From a virus: a DNA stretch of 37,142 bases. Position 1 is the first letter of the stretch. Each line of letters opens with the position of its first letter. Location: the IMG/VR virus record IMGVR_UViG_3300023094_000026, positions 1 to 37,142 of that record, one strand, 5' to 3'. The position numbers and the translations under genes were made by a program. This document shows positions 27,493 to 35,987 of the stretch, one piece after another. The notes under the pieces were generated by a model that was given only the letters and a program-made list of their open reading frames with translations, was not told the origin of the DNA and did no database searches.

Positions 27493-28455
27493 ATGAACTT
27501 TGGCAGAGAAGATGGTGATACTACCGAAGAAGACGTACTTGCCCTCATGAGAGAAAGAGATGGCGAGTCGGAAGAGTCCGAAGAGGACGAGCCTGAGGAA
27601 GAACCAGAAGCTGCCGAGGAAGAGGAAGACGAGCCCGAGGAAGAGCAAGAGACAGACGACGAAGAGGAAGAGCCGGAAGGCGATGAGGACTCTGAGATCG
27701 ACTGGGATTCTGTCCCTCCCCGCGTGAAACAGGCCTATGAGCAAATCCAGTCCGAAGCCCAGAAATGGAAGAAGGACTATGGAAAGATCCAAGGCCAGTG
27801 GACGAAAGCTAGTCAGACTCAAAAGGAATTTGAAAGCACCCGGTCGACGTTAGAGCAAAGGAATGATCTTCTAACGCAGTTTGAGGAGTTGCTGGAAAAT
27901 AACCCTAAGATCGTCGAGTTCATTCAGAAGGAAACTGCACGGAAGCATGATCCTTTTAATGGAGACGACGACGTACCGGATTACCTGAAACAGGACCCCG
28001 CGTATAAACACCTGGAGAGCCGCTACAAGCCGCTCATCTCAAGCATGCAGAGGGAGCTTAACTCGCTTAAGCAAAAAACCTCACGCTTTGACGAGATGGA
28101 CAAGCAAGAAGCGCAAGCTAAGTCGAAGCAGCAGCTAGACACTCAGCTTGATGCCGCTCGGGGAAGAATCAAGTCCATCTTTGGCAGGGATGCCTCTGAG
28201 GGCGAGGTTACGCAGGTTCTAGAGTACATGGTCGACAAGAAGTTCTACGGGGACGGCTCTCTAGCTGCTCTTGCGGTCTTCGGCGACAAGTACGAAAAGG
28301 CAATCCTGTCGAAGCATCAGACCAAGCTTAAAGAGAAGGCGAAGAAATTCGGCTCTCGGAACCGCTCGGTTTCTTCTTCGGGGGCAGACAAATCCAGCGA
28401 CAAAATGAGCACGTCAGAAGCCATCGCCCGCGCACTAGCCGATCAGGGTTACTAA
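27493..28455 (+). CDS. Scaffolding protein
   Basis: 320 residues with AAAAGGA upstream of ATG. The first 70 residues are extremely acidic (runs of Glu/Asp), then a helical, coiled-coil middle (about 75-240) and a Ser/Lys-rich C-terminus (RNRSVSSSGADKSSDK) ending in a helix. This shape and its place directly before the capsid gene are typical of scaffolds that guide procapsid assembly; the basic C-terminus would contact capsid. Confidence 0.82.
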   Translation: MNFGREDGDTTEEDVLALMRERDGESEESEEDEPEEEPEAAEEEEDEPEEEQETDDEEEEPEGDEDSEIDWDSVPPRVKQAYEQIQSEAQKWKKDYGKIQGQWTKASQTQKEFESTRSTLEQRNDLLTQFEELLENNPKIVEFIQKETARKHDPFNGDDDVPDYLKQDPAYKHLESRYKPLISSMQRELNSLKQKTSRFDEMDKQEAQAKSKQQLDTQLDAARGRIKSIFGRDASEGEVTQVLEYMVDKKFYGDGSLAALAVFGDKYEKAILSKHQTKLKEKAKKFGSRNRSVSSSGADKSSDKMSTSEAIARALADQGY

Positions 28456-28509
28456 ACCCGCTCGGTGATTAACATTTAGTCACGGGGCATTTTCTCAAGG
28501 AGAAGAGAA
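28456..28509 (+). other. Spacer with hairpin before the capsid gene
   Basis: CCCG...GTGA pairs with TCAC..GGGG around ~11 nt (28457-28489), followed by CATTTTCTC and then the AGGAG of the capsid gene. May attenuate readthrough or stabilise the capsid mRNA. Weak call. Confidence 0.35.
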
Positions 28510-29583
28510 ATGGCTCTGAATTACAATTCGCTATTAGCGTCTACAATCAAGTATTACAAAAAAGGGTTCGTAGACAACATCATCAAGGACTTTATCCTCC
28601 TCGCCGCTCTCGGTGACAAGGATTTGGCTCCTTCTGTGTTCAAGATGCGTAAGCCCGAAGGCGATTTCGCCGAAGGCATTAAGCTCGTAGACGGTGGTGA
28701 GAAGATCTTCTGTCCTCTGATGTACGCTGAGAACATGACTGTTCAAGGTTACGCCGGATACGACACCCTGGACATCACTCCTACCGACCCTTTCACGGCT
28801 GCTGAGTACGACTGGCGTCGTATTGCCGGTTCCGTGAACATGGACAACGACCGCCTGGATAAAAACAGAGGCTCGGCTGTAAAGCTATTCGACCTCATGG
28901 ACGGCATGCTGAAAAACTTGAAAGTTTCGATGCAGCAAAAAGTGAACGATATGCTCTTGAAGCCTAAGCTTCTTGGCACCAAAGAGCCCCTTGGTTTGAT
29001 GGACATCGTAAAAGATGACCCTTCGACCAACCCAGCTTCCGGCGCCTTGGGTGGTATCGACGCTGTTGCTAACGCCTGGTGGAGAAACCAAGCCATTGAC
29101 TTGGCTGCGGCCTCCTTCGGTACGGATCAAACGGGCGCAGGCCCTAAGGCTCTCCGTAAGTTGATCCGCAACACCACGTTCGGCGCAGAAGAAACCCCCA
29201 ACCTCATCATCGGCGGCGACAGCGCGTTTGAGAGCCTGGAAGATACCATGCTCAACCAGACCCGCTACATCTCCGAAGGTATGGCGCAACAACTCCTGGG
29301 TAAGAGCGGCTTCGACGCCCTCATGTTCAAGGGTATTCCAGTTGTGCGTGAAAAGCGTATCGAGCCGCTTCGCTTGGAAGCCGGTCTCTCGGGAGACGCC
29401 TTCTACGTACTCAACACCAAGTACCTCAAACTCTGGGGTATGAAGCACCGTTGGTTCGAGCCTTCCAGCGTAAAAGAGCCTGTGAACATGGACACCCAAG
29501 TACAGTCCATCATCACGGCTTGCCAGTTCGTGACCGACAACCGTCGTACCAACGGCGTATTGTTCAACATCGCGGCTGTATAA
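28510..29583 (+). CDS. Major capsid protein
   Basis: 357 residues with AAGGAGAAGAG before ATG. Placed between scaffold and decoration genes. It has an N-terminal helix, and a patterned core with DGGEKIFCPLMYAENMTVQGY (about 60-80), a helical stretch with DNDRLDKNRGSAVKLFDLMDGML, and WWRNQAID...LRKLIRNTTFG; ends NGVLFNIAAV. Consistent with an HK97-fold capsid of podoviruses. Codon use is the most biased in the window, as expected for the most abundant protein. Confidence 0.88.
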   Translation: MALNYNSLLASTIKYYKKGFVDNIIKDFILLAALGDKDLAPSVFKMRKPEGDFAEGIKLVDGGEKIFCPLMYAENMTVQGYAGYDTLDITPTDPFTAAEYDWRRIAGSVNMDNDRLDKNRGSAVKLFDLMDGMLKNLKVSMQQKVNDMLLKPKLLGTKEPLGLMDIVKDDPSTNPASGALGGIDAVANAWWRNQAIDLAAASFGTDQTGAGPKALRKLIRNTTFGAEETPNLIIGGDSAFESLEDTMLNQTRYISEGMAQQLLGKSGFDALMFKGIPVVREKRIEPLRLEAGLSGDAFYVLNTKYLKLWGMKHRWFEPSSVKEPVNMDTQVQSIITACQFVTDNRRTNGVLFNIAAV

Positions 29584-29590
29584 TTGAAGC

Positions 29591-29617
29591 GGGGGGCCTT
29601 GCCAGCAGGGCTCCCCC
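29591..29617 (+). terminator. Possible attenuator downstream of the capsid gene
   Basis: GGGGGGCC pairs with GG-CTCCCCC around a short loop, eight bases after the capsid stop, followed by TCTAATAACG. Strong stem, weak T-run: may reduce but not end transcription, keeping capsid mRNA in excess. Confidence 0.4.
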
Positions 29618-29656
29618 TCTAATAACGTCTTAAAAACAAATTTGAAGGAGACTTTT

Positions 29657-30178
29657 ATGAAACTGATTCTAGCTCTAGCGTTGAGCCTGTGCCTCGGCAC
29701 TCCTGCTCACGCCTATCTCTCGGCCTCTGGCAACGACCCCTCCAGCGGATCTTACGACACCGAAACCAAGGTGGCCGTAAAGTCCGAAGTGGCGCTCTAT
29801 TCGGACGCTATCGCTGTAGGACAGGGCCTCTACTACTCTGAAACTGAGCTGACCGGCCTTTACAAGGTAAGCCGTTTCTACTCGGGTACCGGCTTTGACG
29901 CCGCTTCCGCTAAGCAGGTAGCCTGCATCGCGGCTCGCGCGGTGGCAACGGGTGACACGGCTGGATTTCCTTGCGTGACCCGTGGTTACGTAGCGAATGC
30001 CATCTATGATGCTGCGGCCCCTATCTTGGTAGGTAACTACCTCTGCGTGGGCACTGCCGCCTCCGTTAAGGGTAAGCTCATCTCCTGCGGAGCCTCGGTT
30101 GTAAGCCCCTTTGTGGCGCTTGAAGCTAAGGCATCCGGCTCTGGTACGGACCTTGAGGTCTCGGTAGAGAGCAAGTAG
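29657..30178 (+). CDS. Exported decoration-like protein with signal peptide
   Basis: 173 residues from ATG at 29657, AAGGAG upstream. Residues 1-19 are a clear Sec signal (MKLILALALSLCLGTPAHA|YLSAS). The mature protein is small, beta-rich, with VTRGYVAN, VGNYLCVGT and ASGSGTDLEVSVESK-like ends that resemble capsid decoration proteins with SH3-like folds, and it sits in the usual decoration position behind the capsid gene. The mature chain has four cysteines (QVACIAARA, FPCVTRG, NYLCVGT, LISCGAS). A signal peptide would direct it to the periplasm, contrary to a cytoplasmic capsid role. Confidence 0.72.
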   Translation: MKLILALALSLCLGTPAHAYLSASGNDPSSGSYDTETKVAVKSEVALYSDAIAVGQGLYYSETELTGLYKVSRFYSGTGFDAASAKQVACIAARAVATGDTAGFPCVTRGYVANAIYDAAAPILVGNYLCVGTAASVKGKLISCGASVVSPFVALEAKASGSGTDLEVSVESK

Positions 30179-31320
30179 TGCGATTTGCAAAGTACGGGGT
30201 TGGGGGAATGTTCTTCCTCCTACCCCTCTTTTTTCTTCTCCCTCCGCTAGCTAACTCCTTTGAGGCACAGATCCAAGGGGCCAAGCTCATGCTCGTCTTC
30301 GGGCTGGGGAACCTGTTCTTTGCCGTGTACCTAGGCAAGAAGATCCATCCCTCCTTCTTTTTGATTCATGCCGCGTTTACTGTGGGCGCCCTCTTTACGG
30401 GCTTTGGGGCTATGCAGCTCTACCCCTTCGTATACTGGTCAGCCGCCGCAGGTCTTACCCTTCTCTTTTTGACTCTGGAAGAGGAGACGCAGGTCCTTCT
30501 CCTTCGCTGCGTGGTCTGGGGGGGTGTGGCTTCCTCTATGCTCGCTTTTCTACAGGTCTTAGACCTTGACCCTATCCTTACCTATGCGCCCGGAATATCG
30601 GACGCTGACCGGGTATTACCGGTGGGGCTTATGGGTCAGACGACTAAGTTTGGGGCGCTGCTGGCGATCCTGATCGGCGTAGCCTTCGGACTTAAGGACT
30701 ATTCGGCGGCATTACTTATGACGGTCGCAGCGGTCGCCACGAATAGCTCATTCACCTACCTGGCGGTATTTGGAGCGCTTATAGTGAACGCTCGCTACCT
30801 GCTGGGCCGTTTTGTGACTGTCGCAATTTGCATCAGCTTCTTTTTTACTGCCGCAATCCTCTGGGCCTTCTCGCCCGGATCGGCGCTGCTCTTAGATAAC
30901 GGGCGCTACCTCGTGTGGTGGACGACGCTAGAGGCCTGGTGGAATGGGCCTAAGCTCTTGGGGTTTGGTCCCGGCTCCTTTGCTTATCTATACGCGGAGA
31001 ACTTTCAGCCCAAGTCCCTGGTCTACGGGTCTTTCCTCCAGGCGCATAACGATTACATCCAGGCCCTGTTTGAGTTTGGCCTCATGGGCGCAGCCGTGAT
31101 GGCGGCATTGCTCTTCTTTATTGGGCGACACTTCTGCCTGTACTGGTGGGGCTCACGCTACCAGGAGAAGGCCCCTCTAGTGATCGCTGCCGAGGGCGGA
31201 CTGATTGCTATCGTGCTTAACGGGATGGGGAATTTTCCTTTCCAGTTAGCCCCGCACTTTTTGCTCGCGACCATTTGTTTTGCTATCATAGTCACATACC
31301 AACCACGGAAGGACTGGTGA
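30178..31320 (+). CDS. O-antigen ligase/polymerase-like membrane protein (Wzy_C type)
   Basis: 380 residues, GTG overlapping the upstream TAG (TAGTG). Ten or more hydrophobic segments. The characteristic large periplasmic loop is at about 232-298: NGRYLVWW (Arg243), LLGFGPGSFAYLY (261-272), QAHNDYIQALFEFGLMG (288-304, with His290). In O-antigen ligase and Wzy proteins these GR-x-x-x-W, G-x-GPG and H-N-x-(Y/F)-x-x-x-L-x-E-x-G motifs mark the active loop. Likely modifies or extends surface polysaccharide of the host. In phages Wzy-like genes cause seroconversion, usually in lysogeny modules; here the gene is inside the virion operon. Confidence 0.85.
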   Translation: MRFAKYGVGGMFFLLPLFFLLPPLANSFEAQIQGAKLMLVFGLGNLFFAVYLGKKIHPSFFLIHAAFTVGALFTGFGAMQLYPFVYWSAAAGLTLLFLTLEEETQVLLLRCVVWGGVASSMLAFLQVLDLDPILTYAPGISDADRVLPVGLMGQTTKFGALLAILIGVAFGLKDYSAALLMTVAAVATNSSFTYLAVFGALIVNARYLLGRFVTVAICISFFFTAAILWAFSPGSALLLDNGRYLVWWTTLEAWWNGPKLLGFGPGSFAYLYAENFQPKSLVYGSFLQAHNDYIQALFEFGLMGAAVMAALLFFIGRHFCLYWWGSRYQEKAPLVIAAEGGLIAIVLNGMGNFPFQLAPHFLLATICFAIIVTYQPRKDW

Positions 31321-31323
31321 GCC

Positions 31324-32037
31324 ATGGCAGCCAATGACCTTTTTTCGTTAGCGGACCTCAGTAACGAGGTGTGCCTTAACATCGGTTCCGTTGATGATTT
31401 AACTCAGCTCCAGGCACGCAAGTGGATTAACCGTGCGCTGATTATGTTTGAGGAGATGGGCTACTGGCCCTGGCAGTACGTATACCAGCAGCCGCTCGCT
31501 ACGGTCGCCAATCAACAGACCTTGGACGTTCCTGACATCATCAAGATCAACTCGCTTTTTATGACGAGCCCGATTCAGCGGAACCTTGTTCTCGTGGAAG
31601 ACCGACAGTTCCGCGCGATGTACCCGAATGACACCTTCACCGGCACCCCCTACTTTTACCGCATGAATGGGATGTCCAAGACCGTGATCAACACCACGAT
31701 TATTGGTCTTTACCCCATTCCTAACGCCGCCTACGACCTACTTTACGACGGCGTGCGCCCCATTACTCTTCTCGTAAACGACGAGGACGATATTCGACAG
31801 GTTACGGGCATGCCGTCCAATCTCGTGGCTCTCGTCGTGGAGATGGCGACGGCCATTGGCTACAAGCAAGAGGACGACGTTAAGGCGAGGGAGCAGCTAG
31901 AGGAAGCCGTGGGGCGATTAAAGAAGGCCTACGAGGACGCCACCACTCAGATTAATGATCGATTGATCATGGTCTCTAGCGAGTACGACGATTACACGGC
32001 GTATCAAGATCCCCTTTTTCCTCCGCAGTATAGCTGA
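31324..32037 (+). CDS. SU10-type adaptor (head-tail connector)
   Basis: 237 residues, immediately after the ligase-like gene with GGTGAGCC before ATG. N-terminal pattern (DLSNEVCLNIGSVDDLTQLQARKWINRALIMF) with W-x-x-x-A, then WPWQYVYQQPLATVANQQTLDVP, a structure of helix bundle and small barrel, and a C-terminal helix (REQLEEAVGRLKKAYEDATTQI). This is the arrangement of podoviral SU10/DUF-type adaptor proteins between portal and nozzle. Position just before the nozzle supports it. Confidence 0.75.
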   Translation: MAANDLFSLADLSNEVCLNIGSVDDLTQLQARKWINRALIMFEEMGYWPWQYVYQQPLATVANQQTLDVPDIIKINSLFMTSPIQRNLVLVEDRQFRAMYPNDTFTGTPYFYRMNGMSKTVINTTIIGLYPIPNAAYDLLYDGVRPITLLVNDEDDIRQVTGMPSNLVALVVEMATAIGYKQEDDVKAREQLEEAVGRLKKAYEDATTQINDRLIMVSSEYDDYTAYQDPLFPPQYS

Positions 32038-32067
32038 TATTTCAATTACTTAGCAAAGGATTGCTAA

Positions 32068-34251
32068 TTGTTAGACCAGAGAACTAAAGTCGTAGTAAAA
32101 TTGTTTAAGGGCCAGCAATCAGGCATGCCCATAGAGTCTTATGGCTTTGATTCGGCCTATGCCGTAAGTAACTTCGTCCTCAAAGAGGGCGCGTTGGCTC
32201 GCGTAAACGGCGGCACGATCTTCGCTAACGTACTAGAAGATCAATTCGGCGGAGTTACCTCCCTTCACCGCTTCAAAAATCTATGGATGGCTCAGAGAGG
32301 GACTTCGATTGCGTCCGAGACCTCCGAGGGTAACGCTACGTTCGTTGATGTATTCACCGGACTAGAGAGCACTGAGAAGATGATGTCTTCTCAGTGGCGA
32401 GACCGCATTACGCTCGTTAACGGGGTAGAGGCCAAGTTCCTGCTTAACCGCAAGATGGACTCCCTCGACGCTAATTATCGTACCGGGAACTTAGGCATGG
32501 ACCCACCGGACTATGATGGGTGGAATGCGCTTACGTGGAACGAAACGTCGGGAGAGATCGCTAACGGCACGTACTACTATGTCATCACGGTGTTTGACGG
32601 AGAGACCAACTCGGAGAGCCCTGGCTGCGGATCAGCGGTTTCGGTGGATGGCCTATTCGAGCTGTCCATGAACGCGGGCGAGCTTAACGGCACAAACTTT
32701 GGCGTGCTCGGTAAAGAAGTGGTGGTCGACTCGGCCCCAAGCTCAATTACTTTTGACCGAGACCCACTCATTGCTTACCTGCAATCCCTCCAGGCGACGA
32801 ACCCGCGAGTTACAGACTTTAGGGTATACCGCTGCCAAAAGGACCTGGACACGCAGCTCTATACAACCCTCTTTGCTGTGCCGAACGCCCAAGAGACTAC
32901 GAAGCCTACGATCATTAACATCGCGGAGTTTATCTCTACCACTGCGCCATACACTTTTATCGATAACACCGCTACGGCAGACCTTCCTGCGATCTCTCCT
33001 CCGGACAATAACTCGCCCCCTCCCACTATGGAGCGCTTGCGCGTGGCCCGTGAGAAGATGCAGGTGGGCGTGGACTCTGTGGTGGCCCCATTTGAGCCGT
33101 CGGAAAACTCTGGGTTCCTGCACACCAAGTTCTTCCGTGACCAGTTGTTTGGCATCGGCGCCAGGTCTTCTGGCTGGGATCGCACCAGCGTAGACTTTCC
33201 CGTGTATAACGAGGTGGGGCGCAATAACTTTAGCGACATCCTTATGGGCTCCGAGGTCTATCAGCCCGACTACTACCCCTACATCTGGGAGATCGCACGC
33301 GGCGATGGCCAGATCTCTACCGCTCTGGGCGTTCTGGGAGATACGGCCCTTCTCGTTTTTAAAGAGAAGAGCACTTACTACCTAACGGGATCGTCCCCCT
33401 CCGATTACATCTTGCGGGTGCTGGACACTAACAAGGGATGCGTGAACGCCTCTACCGTGCAGGAGACGCCGATTGGGGTTATATGCCTAGACCGTTCTGG
33501 GTTCGTGCTCTTCAATAAGATCGGACAGGGCGAGCGCATTTCTGTCCAAGTGCAGGACGTGATCGATAGCATCATCTTCCCAAGGTCCGAGACGTTTTAC
33601 TCCTTCTATGACCCAAAAAATCAGCGCTACTACTGCTCAGTAGTGGTCCCTGGGTCTGAGACCCCAAACCTTACGTGTTGCCTGGACCTAGACTCCATGG
33701 AATGGACGTTTTCGGAAGGGATGGAAGGGCTTTCCCGCTTAGCGGACACTGACTCCAACGCTGAATATGTGGAGCTGCTTGGCTCTAAGGGAACGGGGCG
33801 CCTGGTTGACCTGGCAGACCCAGAGATTATCAGCTTTGTGGGCGAGCCCATTTACTCGTCTTGGACCTCTGGCCCCATCGACTTTGGTGATGACCAGCAC
33901 AAGAAGAAAATCAGGTGGCTGTATTTAAGGGCTAAGGCCAATTCCAACTGGACGGTCACGATTGAGATCATTCCCGACTACGACGAGTCAAGGAAGTATG
34001 TGGTCGAAAATTTCAACGTCCTCTCCTCCCAGAGCCTTTGGTATTCCTCGGACTTAGCGTCGGATGGCACCCTTATTTGGGATGAGGGTAATTGGGCGTT
34101 CGCAGGGTTAGAGCGCAAGATCGTCAAGATCCCTGTCGTATCCAAGGGCTACACGTTTCAGGTTAGGATCATTAACCAGGACGTGATCGAGAACCGTTGG
34201 GGCTTTGTGATTGAGGGCATCTCGGCGGAAGCCGATATGTTAGGCAAATAA
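32068..34251 (+). CDS. Tail nozzle/tubular protein (beta-propeller)
   Basis: 727 residues from TTG at 32068 (AAGGA eight bases upstream). Beta-rich throughout with repeated blade-like strands; Ig-like region (TYYYVITVFDGETNSESPG, about 170-190), FRVYRCQKD, then FKEKSTYYLTG and a Y-S-F-Y-D-x-x-x-x-x-Y blade and a C-terminal KIRWLYLRAKANSNWTV unit. Nozzle proteins form the distal tube of short tails and carry fibres. The TTG start is unusual for a virion protein made in large amounts. Confidence 0.82.
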   Translation: MLDQRTKVVVKLFKGQQSGMPIESYGFDSAYAVSNFVLKEGALARVNGGTIFANVLEDQFGGVTSLHRFKNLWMAQRGTSIASETSEGNATFVDVFTGLESTEKMMSSQWRDRITLVNGVEAKFLLNRKMDSLDANYRTGNLGMDPPDYDGWNALTWNETSGEIANGTYYYVITVFDGETNSESPGCGSAVSVDGLFELSMNAGELNGTNFGVLGKEVVVDSAPSSITFDRDPLIAYLQSLQATNPRVTDFRVYRCQKDLDTQLYTTLFAVPNAQETTKPTIINIAEFISTTAPYTFIDNTATADLPAISPPDNNSPPPTMERLRVAREKMQVGVDSVVAPFEPSENSGFLHTKFFRDQLFGIGARSSGWDRTSVDFPVYNEVGRNNFSDILMGSEVYQPDYYPYIWEIARGDGQISTALGVLGDTALLVFKEKSTYYLTGSSPSDYILRVLDTNKGCVNASTVQETPIGVICLDRSGFVLFNKIGQGERISVQVQDVIDSIIFPRSETFYSFYDPKNQRYYCSVVVPGSETPNLTCCLDLDSMEWTFSEGMEGLSRLADTDSNAEYVELLGSKGTGRLVDLADPEIISFVGEPIYSSWTSGPIDFGDDQHKKKIRWLYLRAKANSNWTVTIEIIPDYDESRKYVVENFNVLSSQSLWYSSDLASDGTLIWDEGNWAFAGLERKIVKIPVVSKGYTFQVRIINQDVIENRWGFVIEGISAEADMLGK

Positions 34252-34529
34252 TGGCCAAGGGAGTGATTGAAGTCGCCCGGAACGCCATTGTCCAGCCGAA
34301 CCGCTCAACCAGCCGAAAGTCCCAGAAGCGGCAGGGCTTAAAGGAAGAGTACGACGGCGCGCTGGTGAACAACGAACTGGACTACGTTCACGAGCGGATT
34401 AACCTCGTGGTGGTCGAAGTGGCCGCCGTCGCGGACCTTGACCCGGCGGCCAGTACAGCAGAGATCGTAGCCCGGATAAATTACTTAACGGAAACAATGA
34501 GGAGCGCAGGTTTACTAAAGCGGGAGTAG
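34251..34529 (+). CDS. Small virion-module protein, unknown
   Basis: 92 residues, ATG overlapping the nozzle stop (TAATG). Basic start (MAKGVIEVARNAIVQPNRSTSRKSQKRQGL), then helices (YDGALVNNELDYVHERINL; AEIVARINYLTETMRSAGLL). Family not recognised; small helix-rich proteins here could link nozzle and fibres or be a tail-fibre adaptor. Confidence 0.6.
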   Translation: MAKGVIEVARNAIVQPNRSTSRKSQKRQGLKEEYDGALVNNELDYVHERINLVVVEVAAVADLDPAASTAEIVARINYLTETMRSAGLLKRE

Positions 34530-34547
34530 CCCATAGAATATAAGACA

Positions 34548-35258
34548 ATGAAAAACTTTATCAAAAACAACGCTATCTCGGTGTTCGTGTCGCTTCTAGC
34601 GCTTGGCGGACTATCTTACGCCGACGTGATCGTGCGCCCCTATGGACCAACCGACTATGCTGGTGGTGCCAAGGCCGTGGGCTCCAAGGTGAATGCGGAG
34701 TTTCAGAACATTGTCTCGTGGCTAAACGGCGGTAACATTTCGTCGAATAACATCTCAGCTTTTGGCGTGGCGAGCAGCAATATTGCCGACAACGCCGTGA
34801 TTACTTCCAAGATCGCTAACAACGCGGTGACCAAGGCTAAGCTTTCCGGAAACTACACTCAAACGGGATTTAGTGGATATCTATCCATCACCGACACGAG
34901 CACGACGGCGCTTCTGGTGACAAATAACTCTACAACCGTTACGACCTCTGGCCGTCCAGTGCTGGTGACTTTTGGGGGGTCGGCCCTTACCTTCGGATGC
35001 CCAGCTCCCATCATTGGTAGCTATATTGGATCTAACGGTGATGATGACAACCAGGGATATTTGCAGATTAGGCGCAATGGATCTGCCTCGGCGTTGTTCA
35101 ACTTACAGCCGGGGTACTCCCCCTGCTCTAATTATTCTTACGTCGATTTTCCAGCCGCCGGTACCTACACGTACCAGGCCTCTTTACGGGTTGATTATAC
35201 GTCCGGAGGATACACCGCCAGCGTGTGTAGCTGTAACATGATTGTGCAGGAGCTATGA
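34548..35258 (+). CDS. Exported fibre-like protein 1 (signal peptide)
   Basis: 236 residues. Signal peptide MKNFIKNNAISVFVSLLALGGLSYA with cleavage after about Ala25. The mature part begins DVIVRPYGPTDYAGG and contains KVNAEFQNIVSWLNGGNISSNNIS, the helical start motif of many phage fibres (N-A-E-F-N-x-I), then ITSKIANNAVTKAKL. The C-terminal domain (TTSGRPVLV ... YVDFPAAGTYTYQ) resembles a jelly-roll (C1q/TNF-like) tip. The mature chain has four Cys (FGC, SPC, VCSC). Strong paralogue of the next gene. Contrast the cytoplasmic-type tail fibre at 50-1858. Confidence 0.72.
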   Translation: MKNFIKNNAISVFVSLLALGGLSYADVIVRPYGPTDYAGGAKAVGSKVNAEFQNIVSWLNGGNISSNNISAFGVASSNIADNAVITSKIANNAVTKAKLSGNYTQTGFSGYLSITDTSTTALLVTNNSTTVTTSGRPVLVTFGGSALTFGCPAPIIGSYIGSNGDDDNQGYLQIRRNGSASALFNLQPGYSPCSNYSYVDFPAAGTYTYQASLRVDYTSGGYTASVCSCNMIVQEL

Positions 35259-35986
35259 AGGGCACCTTCTGGGTTATTATTGCTTCGGTCTTAACGCTTT
35301 CGTCGTTGTCGGTGGCGAGCGTGATCGTGCGTCCTTACGGACCCGTGGACTATGCAGCCGGAACGCTAGCGGTAGGGCCAAAGGTAAATGCCGAATTCGA
35401 GAACATCACCTCGTGGCTTAATGGTCAAAATATTGGCAGCGATAATATCGCGACCGGTGGCGTGGCTTCGGTAAACTTTAAAGCAAGCTCCCTCATCACT
35501 AGAACCTTCGCAGCAGAGTCCGTGCCTAAGACGAAAACCCCAAGTAACCACTCTCAGAGCACCGGCTCCGGTGATTTTGTGATTGTCAGCACGGGAACAA
35601 CTACGGTGCCCGGCCTCAGCGCTTCTATTACGACCTCTGGACGCCCTGTTTTGGTTTCGCTCCAAGGCGGAGACGCAACGGTGGTTTGTCAACTTGGGTT
35701 CATTGATTATGGAAACGTACAGAGCCAGTTTGGCAACAGCACCGACGATAAGATTGCGCTAGGAGTGGTTAGGGACGGAGTGACCATCAGTAACTCTCGC
35801 ATTGGCCGTATTGAGGACCTGGTGGTTGATTCAATCCAGCGCTTCCCGTGTGGGTCGTTTCGTTTTGTGGACTTCCCATCAGCCGGAACCCATACGTATT
35901 CTATTATTGCGCAGGCGTCTAAGGCCGGGTCCAGCGATCCAGCGATGAGAATTTGTAACTGCACCACCGTTTTACAGGAGCTTTGA
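35255..35986 (+). CDS. Exported fibre-like protein 2 (paralogue of the preceding gene)
   Basis: 243 residues, ATGA-coupled to its paralogue. Signal peptide MKGTFWVIIASVLTLSSLSVA, cleavage after about Ala21. Mature part begins SVIVRPYGPVDYAAG and KVNAEFENITSWLNGQNI, clearly duplicated from the neighbour, while the middle (about 90-150) diverges. C-terminal tip again TTSGRPVLV ... FVDFPSAGTHTYS. Four Cys (VVC, FPC, ICNC) at matching places. Diversified paralogues with conserved ends suggest variation of receptor or partner binding. Confidence 0.72.
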   Translation: MKGTFWVIIASVLTLSSLSVASVIVRPYGPVDYAAGTLAVGPKVNAEFENITSWLNGQNIGSDNIATGGVASVNFKASSLITRTFAAESVPKTKTPSNHSQSTGSGDFVIVSTGTTTVPGLSASITTSGRPVLVSLQGGDATVVCQLGFIDYGNVQSQFGNSTDDKIALGVVRDGVTISNSRIGRIEDLVVDSIQRFPCGSFRFVDFPSAGTHTYSIIAQASKAGSSDPAMRICNCTTVLQEL

Positions 35987-35987
35987 T

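Noticed and set aside
29591-29617. Strong intrinsic terminator ending the capsid transcript
   Set aside because: The stem is good but the T-run is poor, and downstream genes are tightly packed without a new promoter; listed only as possible attenuator.
28885-29700. 271-codon open frame antisense to the capsid gene
   Set aside because: Arises from the biased codon use of the capsid gene; no ribosome-binding site and it lies wholly over a confident gene.
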